A stretch of DNA of 64,000 nucleotides from Pelecanus crispus (GCF_030463565.1 NC_134646.1:44263240-44327239), one strand, 5' to 3'; positions 29,501 through 43,448 are shown, counted from the first letter of the stretch. The notes: a model not told the origin generated them from the letters alone. A program made the numbers and translations.

Positions 29501-30534
29501 GAGAAAATACTAACTTTCTTTATTATGATATATGTCTTCAGCACGGTATATTAACTCAATTTAATTGTTTTCTGAAATATGAGCTGCATTTTGGTTTTAT
29601 TTATATCTGTTACCGGAGTTTGTTACATTAGTCACTGTAATCACATTATTCCCATCTGAAAGACTGCAATTCCAAGCTAGACCAGCACTGCTCTCTTGGC
29701 TGAGTAGCATCTCGGGTTTTGGGAAAGATGTGGACACCTGAAAGGTGTGGATCTGGCCTGCAACTCATCTTGGGTGGGAGGGAGATGCAGAAATTTTATG
29801 GTCCTGGGAACTCCCAAATGTGCTGGAGTGGTGCAGGAGGAGGTGTTGCGGGAGGGGACGGGAGTTCCCTACCTTGAACCAGACAGCTGGGGTCTGGTTC
29901 AAAATACTTTATTTATTTACTTATTTATTTAAACCAGCATACATTATTGCAGCAAGTGCAAAAGGATACACTTCTTTTGTTACCTGATCAGGGAGAGAGC
30001 TTGATTTGTATCGGTCCTTTAAGAAATAATTTACTCTGAATTGTGTCCTAGAGCATTGTGGCTTGTATCATGGCTTGTGTTTTGTTCTTGTTTCTCCTCC
30101 CCACTTTTTGAAATAACTCAAAATAAGTTAAAAAAGAGTAAGCATGAAGCTCATGATCTTATGGTGTCTTTTTATTTGTACCTCATGATATCATGTATAT
30201 ATATATATATATAACTATTTCTCTTCTGCATTTCTGGATTTGTTACTTTCCAGTTTTGTTGGTGGTTCCTTTTTGTCCTGTACAAGTGTATGAATAGGAA
30301 TGACCAATTAAATATTATTCTTCCCTATGTCTTATCTTCTAAGGCATGGAGTTACAAAAGCAACTTGTCTTTATACCTTCACTGTGACCCCTCTCTTTGC
30401 TCCTCCCAGAGGAGGAAAAATTCTTGTCTGGTTGAGGAAGACTTTCTCTGCAGTGACCCACTTCCATCACTCACTTCTGAGGGAAATTCCTTCCTGACCT
30501 GTGTCATAAACACACTCCGTAAATGAAACAAACA
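26600..30534. other. Intergenic DNA upstream of MFAP3L, no gene recognised
   Basis: Moderately GC-rich near the CpG island, then AT-rich. Overlapping open frames on both strands at 27.0-28.6 kb show no recognisable domain. A dinucleotide TA run lies at 30196-30213. Confidence 0.55.
30196..30213. repeat. TA dinucleotide microsatellite
   Basis: About nine TA/AT units in an AT-rich context about 320 bp before a CR1 insertion. Confidence 0.8.
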
Positions 30535-31023
30535 CAGTTTTGGGCCCCTCAATACAAGAAAGACATTGAGGTGCTGGAGCGTGTCCAGAGAAGGGCAACA
30601 AAGCTGGTGAATTATCAGGAGCACAGGCCTTCTGAGGAGCGGCTGAGGGAACTGGGGTTGTTTAGCCTGGAGAAGAGGAGGCTGAGGGGAGACCTTATCA
30701 CTCTCTACAACTACCTGACAGGAGGTTGTAGCGAGGTGGGTGTTGGTCTCTTCTCCCAAGTAGTTAGCGGTAGGATGAGAGGAAATGGGCTCAAGCTGCG
30801 TCAGGGGAGGTTTAGATTGGATATTAGGAAAAATTTCTTCACGGAAGGGGTAGTCAAGCATTGGAACAGGCTTCCCAGAGAGGTGGCGGAGTCACCATCC
30901 CTGGAAGCGTTCAAAAAACAGGTAGACGTGGCATTTGGGACATGGTTTATTGGGCATGGTGTTGTTGGGTTGATGATTGGAATGATGATCTTGGATGTCC
31001 TTTTCAATCTTAATGATTTCTAG
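30535..31023 (+). pseudogene. CR1 ORF2 C-terminal fragment (copy A)
   Basis: About 160 residues of CR1 ORF2 downstream of the reverse transcriptase remain open to a stop near 31023. The reading frame lacks the endonuclease and all catalytic reverse transcriptase motifs because of the 5' truncation, so it cannot encode an active enzyme. Confidence 0.85.
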
Positions 31024-31187
31024 TTTTTACTTTCATTAAAAATAATCCATCCACCAAGCCAGGAAACATGAAATTGCTACTCTACCCTTCATTGGTTTAG
31101 TGTGGACTTGGTGGTGTTAGGTTAATGGTTGGACTGGATGATCTTAAAGGTCTTTTCCAATCTAAATGATTCTATGATTCTATGATT
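30535..31187 (+). mobile_element. CR1 LINE copy A, 5'-truncated (about 0.65 kb)
   Basis: The copy starts at CAGTTTTGGGCCCC, corresponding to the last part of CR1 ORF2, and ends with ATTCTATG-type repeats at 31171-31187. The translated part shows [18 protein letters not shown] and [19 protein letters not shown], typical of the CR1 ORF2 C-terminus. After the ORF there is a first tail (about 30961-31020), a spacer of about 90 bp and a second tail (about 31110-31187), as in copies B and C. The abrupt 5' start is the usual result of incomplete reverse transcription. No target duplication was evident. Confidence 0.95.
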
Positions 31188-34100
31188 ATGTGGTCGCTAT
31201 AATACTATCTTACACTGATGCAAATATGATTCTTCTTGAAATTAACAGCGTCATATCTTTTGTGGTTTCATTTCCTCTTTAAGGTTCTCTTGCCTCAGGA
31301 GTATATTGTCCTGATGTAAAGGTCTCTCCCTGTCCTACAGCATGTACGTGGACAGTTTCTGTATGTGCTTGTAGTTGCATTGAAAGAGGTGCTGCTCGGG
31401 CTCTTCAGTGATGTGTGCCACAGAAAGCCTAGCCGTGTGGGTGTGCTAAGCCAAGGGCAGATATGTCTGCATAAATTATTGGCAGCTGAGGAGAGGGTGA
31501 AATCCACACCTTTTGTGATCTGAAGGGGAAATTCCACAATGAAGTCACAGAAAACTGGGTTCAGAGGGTTTGGCACCACTGCTTAAAAGTTGCCAAGCTC
31601 TTTAGCACATGAAGAAATAAAAGAAGGGCTAGTGAGAGCCCCTCTGTCCCTATCCCTCCCCCCAGCAACTTGCAGAAAAAACTTGCCATGTGTAAGTTGA
31701 GGCCAACTGAGAGCGCTACTTGCAGATAAAAGAATTTTGGTTCCTTTCTTTTTCTGCACGCCCCACCACTTCCCTGCCCCATGATTTCTTATACATTTCC
31801 TTCTAGCTACCGAAAACTAGTGTTGTTTCAGAGGACACTGATGAGGTGAAACTCTAGGTTGGAAATGAAGAGTCGCTGAGCCAGGAATAGAAGGATCTCG
31901 GTTCTCTGTCGAAGCCTAAGAGGGCTTTTGTCTTCAGACAGAAATATTGGATGACAAATGGATTAGTGGGGACCCCGGGAGAGCCAAAGGCCTAAGGGTC
32001 AAAACAATTGGTTTACAGTTACCTTAATAATGTCAGATGCCTCAGACTCTCTAATTCTTTTCCGTTCTACACCAAATAATCTTATTTATTTCAACTTTCT
32101 ATTGTATGAAACAATGATCATTTCTCTAATCGCCTTTGCTGACCTCGCCTGGCCCATAGCTCTTCAGCTGAATAAACTGAGATAGGGCAATAAAAAACAA
32201 ATCTACACCACTAATTAGCTTTTGAAACATCAGTGTTTACCATTCACTGCATGAACTGACTATCAGACATTATACCACCATGGAAACAATCTACAACTGC
32301 ATGCCATGAATGTGAAATAATATGAGGCACAGAATATAGTGCTGAATTGCACATGAATGAGAAGATACCAGGAATGCTGCATGACCTTCAGCAAGGTTCA
32401 GTGTTTATGTCAGTGAGAAAGATAAGCCAAATTATTCATGAGGCTGAAAGGGGGAGAAAAGACATGATCTTGGAGCAGTTAGAATTATGTTATTCTTGTG
32501 GGAGAAAATCAAGATGATCACATGAATATTACCATTTCTGTTACACTCTCACCAGAGTCAGAATTTTAGGCATGTGTCAAGCTTTTTGTGTATTATCCAA
32601 ATGCAAAAAGGCGATAGGATTTTAAAGCATCAGTTGATGCAGTTTTTATTCCTTTTTGGTTTTCTATTTTTATAAAGTAAATGCTTTCAGAAACAAGGCA
32701 AATCAATAGGTGTAATCGTCAGTAAGGTGGCTATAGGATGGGGGAAACTTTTTAAGAATATAATGTAATCATGCATTAATATGTAAAAAACAGAAAAATA
32801 TGACAATGAACTATTAAGGATTTTATAAAATAAACCCCAAAACTATTTTCAGTGACACAGTCCAAAGCTATGTTCTTTAGTGACAGTCTACACTTATCAG
32901 AGGAAGTTAAGTATATTATTACAGGAAATAATAGGAAATGTGACTTTGAGGATACTGTTTATCACTAGGAATGAGAATTCTGTTTTTCTGCATGGTCCAC
33001 TATTCGTCCTGGCACTGAAGATGTGCCAGGCTGGGCCTTTTTACTTTTCAGAAGCCCTCTGTGTTGTCAGCCCATGCATTTTCTTATTAGATCTTCAAAA
33101 AAGAAAGCAGGTAACCTCTTTTTATTAATAAATATAGTATTTCCACTAATCCTCTAATTCCACAGTATAATAGTGAAATTAAATATGTGAGTAATTTCAG
33201 TGAGGCAAGCCAAACCTGGCACAGACTGAATGAGGAGCAAAAGTATTGGGTCTCTGATGTCTGAATCTTTTCTGCTAAAGAAAACCATATAAAATGTGGA
33301 CTGGTATTTTTTCCTGCAGCCATTTCAATTCACCTACAATGTACAGAGGTTTGACATTAGTGGTCGTCCACAAATGATTTCAGAAAGTGTTGACACAACC
33401 AGAATGACCACATTTATATCCACCTCATGGAAACCCAGCTATCCTTCAAGGAGATGCCCATACAACCTTGGGACACTTACAAGGGAATTCACTTACTAGA
33501 GTCATTGTAAGCATTTGAAATACAGTGGGGTGCTTTTTTACTGCTTTGGCTGGAAAAGCAGATTCAGAAAATTGTACTTCTGAGAAGCTGAAGCCTCGTC
33601 CATTTGCAGCCAGTTATGATTAAGTCATACTGGGCTGAGCAGTTTGTAACAAAACATTTCTGAGATTTCCAGGGTGCATCAGGCTTTCCTCATGGCTGTT
33701 TCTGAGGGGAGTCCCATCCTGTGAAGCTGTTCTCCACCCGCTGAGGCCATGATTTCTCATATTGACAAAAGCGGTACAGAATTCCCTTTTTGGGGTGTTT
33801 TTCTTTTGCCCAGTTCCTAGAAAGAGGCAAACACTACACTGTCCAGATGAAGTGATTTTGGTCCTGAAAGCCACTTTTGCTGATCACTTTGAGTAATATT
33901 TGTGAGGGCTTTTTGCTTTCCCCATGACTTTATTCTACAGCCAGCAACTCCAGTGGATTCTCACATTAAATACTGTGTTTTCTGTCTTGTCAGTTTTGTG
34001 ATATAAACAGTTGTATAAATGAAGCTCATTTTTAACGAAGCTAATTTCTAATACTGTATTGAGAGTAAAGATTTTTCACTACCTTAAAATAGAACTTTTA

Positions 34101-34879
34101 AATTTCCCAGCTTGCATTAGATCAGTTAAACCAGCATGTGTTTATGCCTTTTCAGATATTAGTTCATTCTGCTAACTAAATGTACTTGACCAGTACTTGA
34201 ACGTTTATCCAGCAGCCCTTGCAACTTGAGACTTTCAGCTTTGTCACAAGGTAACCCTGCCATCTACTGGGAGGTCTTCAGTAATGGGTTTTGGTCTGTA
34301 AAATTGGGGTGGAGATGTCTGCAGTTTTTACCTACAAAAGAGGCCACCTGTATTCTGAAAAGCACAGACTGATTTCGTGTTGTTCAGGGGAAACATGCAT
34401 CTGAAACGCACAGATAATGAGTTACCTGGGAAGGGATCTAATACGTAGTAAACGAGCTTTTCCTTTCCCTCTTGCACAGTCAACCTTTTCTCCATCAAAG
34501 GTTTTCAAATCTCTCATCCTCCCCTCTAGCTACTTTTTGGGTGGTGTCCCAGGACTAGGGAGGATGGCTGCGGAGTCCCCTGGCCTCCCAGTTCTCTGCA
34601 TGGTCAGAAAAGTTGGGAGCTCGGTGTGCAGTCAGGGGTGCACAGCTCCTTTGACAGCTCAGAGATTTTGCATGTGTGGGCCTGATTTCCAGTCAAGCGT
34701 GCATCTGGACCCTGGGGATTATGTGGTATTTACCTGGAGAGACGGAAGAGGCAAGCATCTGGATAGACCAACTGTGATAGACCAGCTGTGCTGGGGGAGC
34801 TGTGCGTGTTTCTGTGTTGCCAGTCTCCGCTTGCAGGTGATGCTGTGGAAGAGGCTCTGGGGCTATCTGGTCATGCAGA
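31188..34879. other. Intergenic DNA between CR1 copies A and B
   Basis: AT-rich sequence with only short, unsupported open frames. No additional repeat family or RNA gene was recognised. Confidence 0.5.
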
Positions 34880-34883
34880 GAGG

Positions 34884-36538
34884 AAATTAGAAAGGCAAAA
34901 GCCCAGCTAGAACTCAATCTGGCCACTGTTGTAAAAAGTAATAAAAAATGTTTTTACACATACATTAACAACAAAAAGAGAGCCAAGGAGAATCTCCATC
35001 CTTTGTTGGATGTGGGGGGCAACAGTGTCACCAAGGATAAGGAAAAGGCTGAGGTACTTAATGCCTTCTATGCCTCAGTCTTTAATAGCCAGACCAGTTA
35101 TCCCCAGGGTATACAGCCCCCTGAGCTGGAAGACAGGGACGGGGAGCAGAATGAAGACCCCATAACCCAGGAGGAAACAATTAATGACCTGCTACGCCAC
35201 CTGGATGCTCACAAGTCTATGGGGCCGGATGGGATCCACCCAAGAGTATTGAGGGAGCTGGCAGAGGAGCTTACCAAGAGACTTTCCATCATCTATCAGC
35301 AGTCCTGGTTAACAGGGGAGGTCCCTGATGACTGGAGGCTTGCCAATGTGATGCCCATCTACAAGAAGGGCCGGAAGGAGGATCCGGGGAACTACAGGCC
35401 TGTCAGCCTGACCTTGGTGCCGGGAAGATTATGGAGCAGTTCATCTTGAGTATGCTCAACAGGCATGCGCAGGCCCAGTCAGCATGGGTTAATGAAAGGC
35501 AGGTCCTGCTTGACCAACCTGATCTCCTTCTATGACCTGGTGACCCGCCTGGTAGATGAGGGAAAGGCTGTAAACATCATTTACCTGGACTTCAGTAAAG
35601 CCTTTGACACCGTTTCCCACAGCATTCTCGTAAGGAAGCTGGCTGCTGATGGCCTAGGCAGGTGTACTCTTCGCTGGGTAAAAAACTGGTTGGGTGGCTG
35701 AGCCCAGAGAGTTGTGGTGAATGGAGTTAAATCCAGTTGGCGGCCGGTCATGAGTGGTGTTCCCCAGGGCTCGGTTTTGGGGCCAGCCTTGTTTAATATC
35801 TTTATCAACTATCTGGATGAAGGGATTGAGTGCACCCTCAGTAAGTTTGCAGATGACACCAAGTTGGGTGGGAGTGTCGATCTGCTGGAGGGTAGGATGG
35901 CCCTGCAGAGGGACCTGGAAGGATCTGGAAGGCTGGATCGATGGGCTGAGGTCAATTGTATGAGTTTCAACAAGGCCAAGTGCAGGGTCCTGCACTTGGG
36001 TCACAACAACCCCATGCAACACTACAGGCTTGGGGAAGAGTGGCTGGAAAGCTGCCTGGCCGAAAAGGACCTGGGGGTGTTGGTAGACAGCTGGCTGAAC
36101 ATGAGCCAGCAGTGTGCCCAAGTGGCCAAGAAGGCCAGTAGCATCCTGGCTTGTATCAGGAATAGCGTGGCCAGCAGGAGCAGGGAAGTGATTGTGCCCC
36201 TGTACTCGGCACTGGTGAGGCTACACCTGGAATACTGTGTCCAGTTTTGGGCCCCTCAGTACAAGAAAGACATTGAGGTGCTGGAGCGTGTCCAGAAAAG
36301 GGCAACAAGGCTGGTGAAGGGTCTGGAGCACAGGCCTTATGAGGAGCGGCTGAGGGAACTGGGGTTGTTTAGCCTGGAGAAGAGAAGGCTGAGGGGAGAC
36401 CTTGTTGCTCTCTACAACTACCTGACAGGAGGTTGTAGTGAGGTGGGTGCTGGTCTCTTCTCCCAAGTAGCTAGCGATAGGATGAGAGGAAATGGCCTCA
36501 AGCTGTGTCGGGGGGCGGGGGGGGGGGGGGACGACTAG
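34884..36538 (+). pseudogene. Broken CR1 ORF2 reverse transcriptase (copy B)
   Basis: The frame carries HKSMGPDGIHPRVLREL, then motif A in YLDFSKAFDTVSH, motif B in [10 protein letters not shown] and the catalytic FADDTKL, so this is a non-LTR reverse transcriptase. It is broken in four ways compared with copy C: a 1-bp deletion near 35422, a 17-bp deletion near 35475 that restores the frame after a local stop at 35447-35449, an in-frame TGA at 35699-35701, and a frameshift in the G-run near 36520. The endonuclease is missing through 5' truncation. The protein is not functional. Confidence 0.9.
36509..36530 (+). repeat. G-rich tract inside CR1 copy B
   Basis: Two G-runs separated by one C, the second of 14 G. 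Copies A and C have a normal coding segment at this place, so the tract arose after insertion or is a local sequencing or assembly problem. Confidence 0.8.
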
Positions 36539-36907
36539 ATTGGGTATTAGGAAAAATTTCTTCACGGAGAGAGTAGTCAAGCATTGGAACAGGCTGCCCA
36601 GAGAGGTGGTGGAGTCACCATCCCTGGAAGCGTTCAAAAAAATGGGTAGATGTGGCATTTGGGACATGGTTTATTGGGCATGGTGTTGTTGGGTTGATGA
36701 TTGGACTGATGATCTTAGAGATCCTTTCCAACCTTAATGATTCCTAGTTTTTACTTTCACTAAAAAATAATCCATCCACCAAGCCAGGAAACATGAAATT
36801 GCTCCTCTACCCTTAATTGGTTTAGTGGTGGACTTGGTAGTGTAGGTTAATGGTTGGACTGGATGATCTTAAAGGTCTCTTCCAACTTAAACGATTCTAT
36901 GATTCCA

Positions 36908-39900
36908 TAATTTTTTCCTCTTCTCTGTAAGTTACTTTGCAGCGGGTAGACTGCTGGCATCTGCAATACTGGATCTAGTAAAAGGCAAGTTTTTCTTTCT
37001 CTGTGTATGTGTGGAGCTGAGAGGTGCAAAGTTCTTGTAACGTGGTCAGACATATTCTGTTATGTCTGTGCTTCTGGGAACATCTTGCCCTGAAGGCATC
37101 AGAGCTGACATCTCTACCGACAGTAAACCCACCCCATGTCATGTGGTTCCTACACCCGCTATTTGTGGATGAGTTTTGCTTTAGTTATTCCACAAGACTG
37201 GCTTTCTGCCCAGAATTAAGCCTATACCTTTGCATAAAAGTCAATCTAAAGAGCAGGAGGAATTATCTCCTCTGAGAGCGAAACAAAACCCAACCCCCAA
37301 AAAAGTAAAGCAAATTTGTCCCATAAAAGAGTTGAAGCAATTAATAAATTATCTGGTATTGGTTTGCAAGGACCGGAGGCTATGTTCCTGTTTAATCAAC
37401 TGCCATGCAGAGATTCCCAGTTAAAACTGTCCGTATATGGGGGTCTGCACCCCTTAGCGCAATACAGGCAACTTCACCAGCTCAGATGCAGCCCTATGCG
37501 TTGCGTAACGTTCAGTCCCACCTAATAAAATCAACAGCAACTAGCTGTGCTTAGCAGGACATGCATAGTGCTTGATCAGACTCACATCCACACATCTCAG
37601 GTGGGGTCATTGTACGGAGCTCCCCGCAGAAGGAGCTAGGTTAGCTGTGCCAGCACCTGGCAGTGCAGCTGTGCCTAACTGGGATTGGCTTAGCAACTGT
37701 GACAGCTTCACATTAGCAAGCAGAAGTTTCTCCAGAATGATCTGTAAGTGTAAGCAGCTTTGCAAATGAAGTATATTAAGCATCTGCTTCAGTTTTGGTT
37801 TTAAGCCTAGATTAAAAAGCAGGATACAACAGGCGAGTAATATTAAGGATTATCATGTAATGGCAGAGATGTAATCAAAGTCTCATTAGAGGTTTCTTTC
37901 CTCCATGCACTATTTTTCAAAAGAGTTGATACTTCTTGGTAGGAGACACTTCTATTATGGGGGAAATGATGTAACTTTCTCTTCGGTAGCACAAAAGATG
38001 AAACTGTTATCTACTCTCCCTTAAATTTGTCATTTTACAGCTCACCTCCTCATGGAAAGACCTTGAATAAGGTTGGTATTACTTTTAGATATCAAAAGAA
38101 AAAAGTAATTGGTACCAGAACATTGTCTGGATGTTAATAATATTTCAGTTTTACCTTTGTTGAAAAAATAATTTATTCCCACCATATATTAGGAGGGCTA
38201 AGGCTTTGGCACAATCATAGGCTTACTTGAATTTCAGCTCAAAACCATTTTAGGTTATTCAGTCTTACAGAGGATTGTCTCCTGCAGCATAATAGACGGC
38301 AGTTTTAGGTGGCAAGGTTTTAAAGCCGCAGATACGGGATGTCATTTATCTAGGACTGAAATGGGATGAACTGCAGAAGGTACTGCATCAGGGATGGGAC
38401 TGTTGGGGTCAGCTTCTGGGCTTTGCAGAAGAATCTTTGCATTAGGCATAAACGGGTAGTTTTGCAGGGAGAAGACATTGGAACTCCTTGAGCTGCTCAT
38501 GATCAGAAGACAAAAAAGAAGGATGGCTTGGGTGATTGCCAGTGAAATCAGTTCTAATTTTCTATTTCAGCGCTGAACTAGCACTGCTTGTACTTAGGTT
38601 GAGAGAAGGGTGGGAAGGGGTAAGACAAGGTATCATGGTGCTGCTCTACCCTGCTGCAAACGCCACGGCTCTTTCATGCAGTCAGCCAGCTGATGTGCGT
38701 TGGGTTCTTTTCCTTCCCCCAGCTGCAATACATCTCTGCATATGTGGTGGTACACTGCCCCCCCCCCCCCCCTGTTTTTCTGGTCAGTTAAGCGCCCCTT
38801 AATTGTACCAGAAACTCCTACATGGCTGGAGCAGAGAGCGGCCCTGTTCTTATCAAGATTCATATTATGGCTAACGAGGGGAACAAGAACAAACAGCTAC
38901 CCCAGCCAGCCTTGAAAAAGGGTGGTATCATTGCTGCTGGGATTCCAACAAGCCGACCCAAATTGTGGCTCGGATGGAAATTTACTGGTGATTAAAGTCA
39001 ATCATCTCACAATCCTATAAATGGCAGTCCTAAGTGAGGCCCTTTGAGCTCTCCTGGACTGCTATGGGCCACACCAGCAGCTCCCTCTGATTGAAATGTC
39101 TCTCAGAGTCAGCAAAAACTAGCAGATTTTGAAAGTCTGCTGCCACCAGAACTCCATTGCTGGAGATTGACAACAGAGCCTGGGCTGCTGGTATTCTTCA
39201 CTCCTTGAGGCTCTACTCTCGCCCGTTGAGAAATGCCAAGGTATTAGATGTGAGTATTTTACTAGACTCGAGGGGAATTTTTAACAGGTATACTATTTTC
39301 ATATATGCATTCATATTTGTGAGTGTGCATGCGTGAATCAATTTAAGTAGTCAGTAGATGCATGATTTAATTTTAAAGGGAGTTTTATACTGCTGTATTA
39401 TTCTTGTAGCATTACTCTCCTAAACCATTGACCAAGTCTGAGACTAAGAATGGGCCCAGCCGCACCTCGGCTCCTCTCTGAGAAGGAGTTGAGAAAGCAA
39501 GGGGGTCTATTCTGAACCTCGTGACTCAACAGGAGGGTCCCCTTATTCCATATATATGCAATCCCTTTATGAATCATTCTAACTCAGTGTGATTTAATTT
39601 TCTTTTATGTGCTTCCATGTAGTAGAGTGAACCTTGCCATCTTCGAATCTGTAACTAAGTCACTGTTTTGATCAATTTTGTCTAATCACTTTATTAATCA
39701 TTGATGATTGAGTGCTATTAAAAATATTATAATCAAATTCTGTGATTTGCTACAAGTAAATTCTAAGTGTTACTAAATCAAACTGTGTAAAGTCACTCAT
39801 TCATAGTGAACTGACATAATCAGCAGGATTCACAAACCTGCATTCATGACAGCATATTACATTGAAGTATTTCTTGAACAAAAGCAGGACAATTTCAGTC

Positions 39901-42900
39901 ATGGCTAGGTCCCAAAGGGAACCAAAAATATTCTGGTTTAACCTCTCCTGTCACATCATGATACAGTGTGTGGGGCAGTAGTAGGAAAAATCTCTTCCAC
40001 CTCCCCTGCATTTCACCTCCTGAAAGACCAGCTACTGTCTACCTTATGCAGAACATGTTATTTTTTTGCCCACATACCTCCTTTTTTCCTTCTGATAGTT
40101 TTTAAAAGCTCATTAATACTGCTTTTTCCTTTTCACAATCCATTTCACAGAGCTTTGATATTTATGCATTATAAAACTTTCCTTTTGTGTACAACACAGG
40201 TTGATTTTACTGCCTACTCTTACCGTTCCCAAGGCTGCATTAACGAGACACTGTAGGAGAAATTGTAACAGATACTGGCAGATTGCCTAAGAGGGAGAAA
40301 GTGGTACCATCTACTAGAATAAATAAAATAGCAAGAAATTCCGAGACTCATAGACTGCCAAAATATTCATTGTTGCAGAGCTAAGTAGGGTAATTCTTGC
40401 TTGCAGAAAGCTACCTATGTACTTTTCAGAACAGACAGATGTACTAAACTTCTTTGAAAAACAGAAAGAACAGAGCAGAGCATCCATCTGCCTGGCCTCC
40501 CACCAGTAACTTTTCCTGCTCCGAAGGTGGGAACAGCTGGTGTGAATAAATTGAGCATCATCAGGAAAGGATAACCACAATAACCCCAGCTGGCAGAACA
40601 AACAGGGTATATTTGGTGTTTCTTCTGTGTTCTGTAGAATCTTATTCTGTCTTTTATTTTCATTTGTGCCAAATACCTGTCACCTTTAGCACTTGCACTG
40701 AGTAGCAGTGAGTTGTCCCTCCACTCTGAAGAGGAGGATGGTGTCTGTTCTTGTTTTACAGTGGAAATGCACTGGAGGGAAGAAATGCAGTGGCAGGGGC
40801 AGTGCACCCTGAGATGCTCTTTCCACCATTCTTTATGCACTTACAAACCAGGAGTCATCTTAGCTAAACCCAGCTGGTGTGAGCCATGTCCAGCCACCTC
40901 GCAGGTGTGGTGGGGCAAACATATTCAAGCTATCCACATCAGGTATTTGGTGGGAGATGCAGCTGTGCATTTCAAGCAAACAGGTAATTCAAGATAATTG
41001 ATTCCTCACAGCAACAGGAGCACATGGCTTGCTTTTCACCGCACATGAACTGATACGTGGGTAATTGGTTTCTGTTTGCATGATATACGTAGGCCATGTA
41101 CTGATGACAAGTAGTTGCTGAAAGTATTTGCAGCTCTGGAAAAATAAAGCGCTTCCACCCTTGGTGTTTATTGTTCAATGACAGATACCTAATTTTGCTT
41201 GAGGAGTTTATTTCTGGAGTCCAGAGAAGAGCTTAATCACTTTAGAAGGCTAATTTATGAAACTGCTGGAAAATGTCACAGTCCAGAGAGTAACTTAACG
41301 TGTACAGCTCATAAAATCAAACAGTATTTAAGCATAAAAAGTGAGAAAATTATTTGATAGTATATCTATTATTTAAAAAAATTTAGATAGGAAATCAAGA
41401 TGTATTAGAAAAGATGGTACTCTATTCTTTCTTATTTTATTTGGAAAATATAAATTGGTGGTAAAATGAATTAGCTGTAATATCTATTGATTTTAAAGCC
41501 AACTGAGACTTTAAAAATGTAAAGATTAAATGGTTATTCATTCAAATGTCATTCATTCTCATAAAGATAAAGCAAACAGTTCATCTGAGTGGGGGTTTCC
41601 TATTATTTGTTTGTTTGGAAGTAGTTTATGAAGACATTCTCAAAACTAAACTTTTTCTTTTGAAACATATTATTATTAAAAATTACCAAGAAGTTAAGGA
41701 AAAGGGACTCTGAGCTGCAAAAGAGATTTAACTTTGGTGACATTTCTTTATAGAATGTAAGGCCAAGTGCATCAGACTTGCTTAGGTCCTCTGTGGAGGT
41801 ACGTAGAGGTGCTACTGGGTGGTTGCAGGCTGCTCTTGTGGTTCTCCTCTCCCTCACATGCTGTGCAAGGAGGATTGCAAATGCTCAGATTTTACATGGG
41901 GGATATAGAATTCATCCTTTTGGGTCTGCTCTGTCACATTTTAGGATCTCGGAACGCTAGAAAAAGTATATGAAGCCACCGGGTGTATGCAGCCACTTTC
42001 CTTAGTATTACAAACCTTATGGCTGACACGGTAGTGCCACTGCTGAGCAGCCAGTATTTCTTTCTCATTGGGGTTCTTGGGCTGCTTGTTCATGAGTATA
42101 AACACACTTATTAAAAAGGAAACAAAATCATTGTGCACTTTGGTCCCACAGAGAGGGAACAATAGTCCTAAGTCACACATCCGGGGGGCTGGATACTCTG
42201 AACTCCTGGGCTCTTGGTAAGGTGGGGTGTATCCTTGAGCAAATTGCTTAAACTCTTTGCCCTGAGCTACAGTTTATACACCAGTAAAATGGGGGTAGTA
42301 GATTCATAATTAGGTTGCAGAGATGCTTTCAGGAGGTCATTGCTGGATGTTCTGTTGTTTGCATATACTGTGTAAAGTATTATTATTTGGAGTTATTGTG
42401 CAATTCTTGATAGTTACTGAAGGTAAGGTTGTTACTTTTTTTGATGTCTCAGTGAAATTAGAGCCACAATTTCTATACGTTAATAAATGCAGGTTTCAAA
42501 AACTGCCAGTTCACAAGAGAATTTTGTTTTGATCTCTTCATACAATTTCACTTGTAGTTTCTGATAGTCTCCTAAAATCCTGCTGTTGAAAATATAGGAA
42601 AAAGCAGATAAAATAAGTGTTGTAAAAGAAGAGAAGCTGGAGTTGACTTAATCCAAATACCAGCAACTAACATACTGATTGCTAAGATCAGACTGTACTA
42701 CTGTGCTTGTAAGGAGCTTCAGGCAGTAGTGTCATTTCACATGTTAAAAACCCCAGGCAAACTTTCCATCTTGCATCCCTCCATGCCACTCCACTTGATG
42801 GCACTTTGAACCTTCACTCCCTCAAGTCACGATTGACTTGACTCGCTTGTTTAGGGTGGTATATAGGCCAATGTCTTATGCTTCAGAATTTATACTTTAA

Positions 42901-43448
42901 TGCAGCAATTTGTCAGTGTCTGAAATGACCCTGCTCTGAAATGAACTGAATAATCAGTCTGAGGGAGCAAGGGAGAAATAGGCAGCGCTTCTACTTGCCT
43001 GGGACAGTCTCCAACTTCTGGAATCAGCAAACACAACAACGGTGTCTCTGAAAGCTGTCTGGTGAGATGCACAAATCGTATACGAGCTAGAGATAGATGG
43101 TTCAGCTCTGGAGAAAAGCATATGGAAGCAGTGAAGTATATCAGGAAAACTGCGCTGATTTGTCATGTTGCATTTGCTCCCTTCCCTTGGGCAGATGGGT
43201 GATCTTGATCTTGCTCTGCACCTTCTGAGCAACAGAGCTTGGCACTGCAGACACCCAGTGCTGACTCTGTCCTGCTCATCTCACCTGCACCGTACGCTTT
43301 GCATCAAAACAGCTCAGAGAACTTTGCAATAATAATCTGTATAGCTCAAAGTCTCTAGGCATTAACAATTATGAATTTGCCAGTATTGTAGAAATTAATT
43401 TGACAGCTTACAAATAATGAAAATAACCACACAGTAGAGAGGGGTTAA
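36908..43448. other. Intergenic DNA, no gene recognised
   Basis: AT-rich non-coding sequence. It includes a run of 15 C at 38758-38772. Short open frames lack domains or splice context. Confidence 0.5.
38758..38772 (+). repeat. Poly-C run (15 C)
   Basis: An uninterrupted C homopolymer, preceded by GGTGGTACACTG. Such runs are error-prone in assemblies and often polymorphic. Confidence 0.8.

Larger units (their letters stand above)
34880..36907 (+). mobile_element. CR1 LINE copy B, 5'-truncated (about 2.0 kb), the longest copy
   Basis: It begins within the endonuclease-reverse transcriptase linker of ORF2 (first readable residues KAKAQLELNLA) and runs to a decayed ATTCTATG tail near 36907. 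It contains the reverse transcriptase core, the ORF2 C-terminus and the duplicated 3' tail (first tail about 36681-36747, second about 36837-36907). It is on the plus strand like copies A and C. A G-rich tract at 36509-36530 replaces the normal CGTCAGGGGAGG segment. Confidence 0.96.

Noticed and set aside
35654-36121. Minus-strand open frames across the CR1 copies (also 57243-58061, 36221-36667, 30379-30861)
   Set aside because: These are antisense shadows of CR1 ORF2. The copies give similar antisense proteins because their DNA is similar, not because the antisense is coding.
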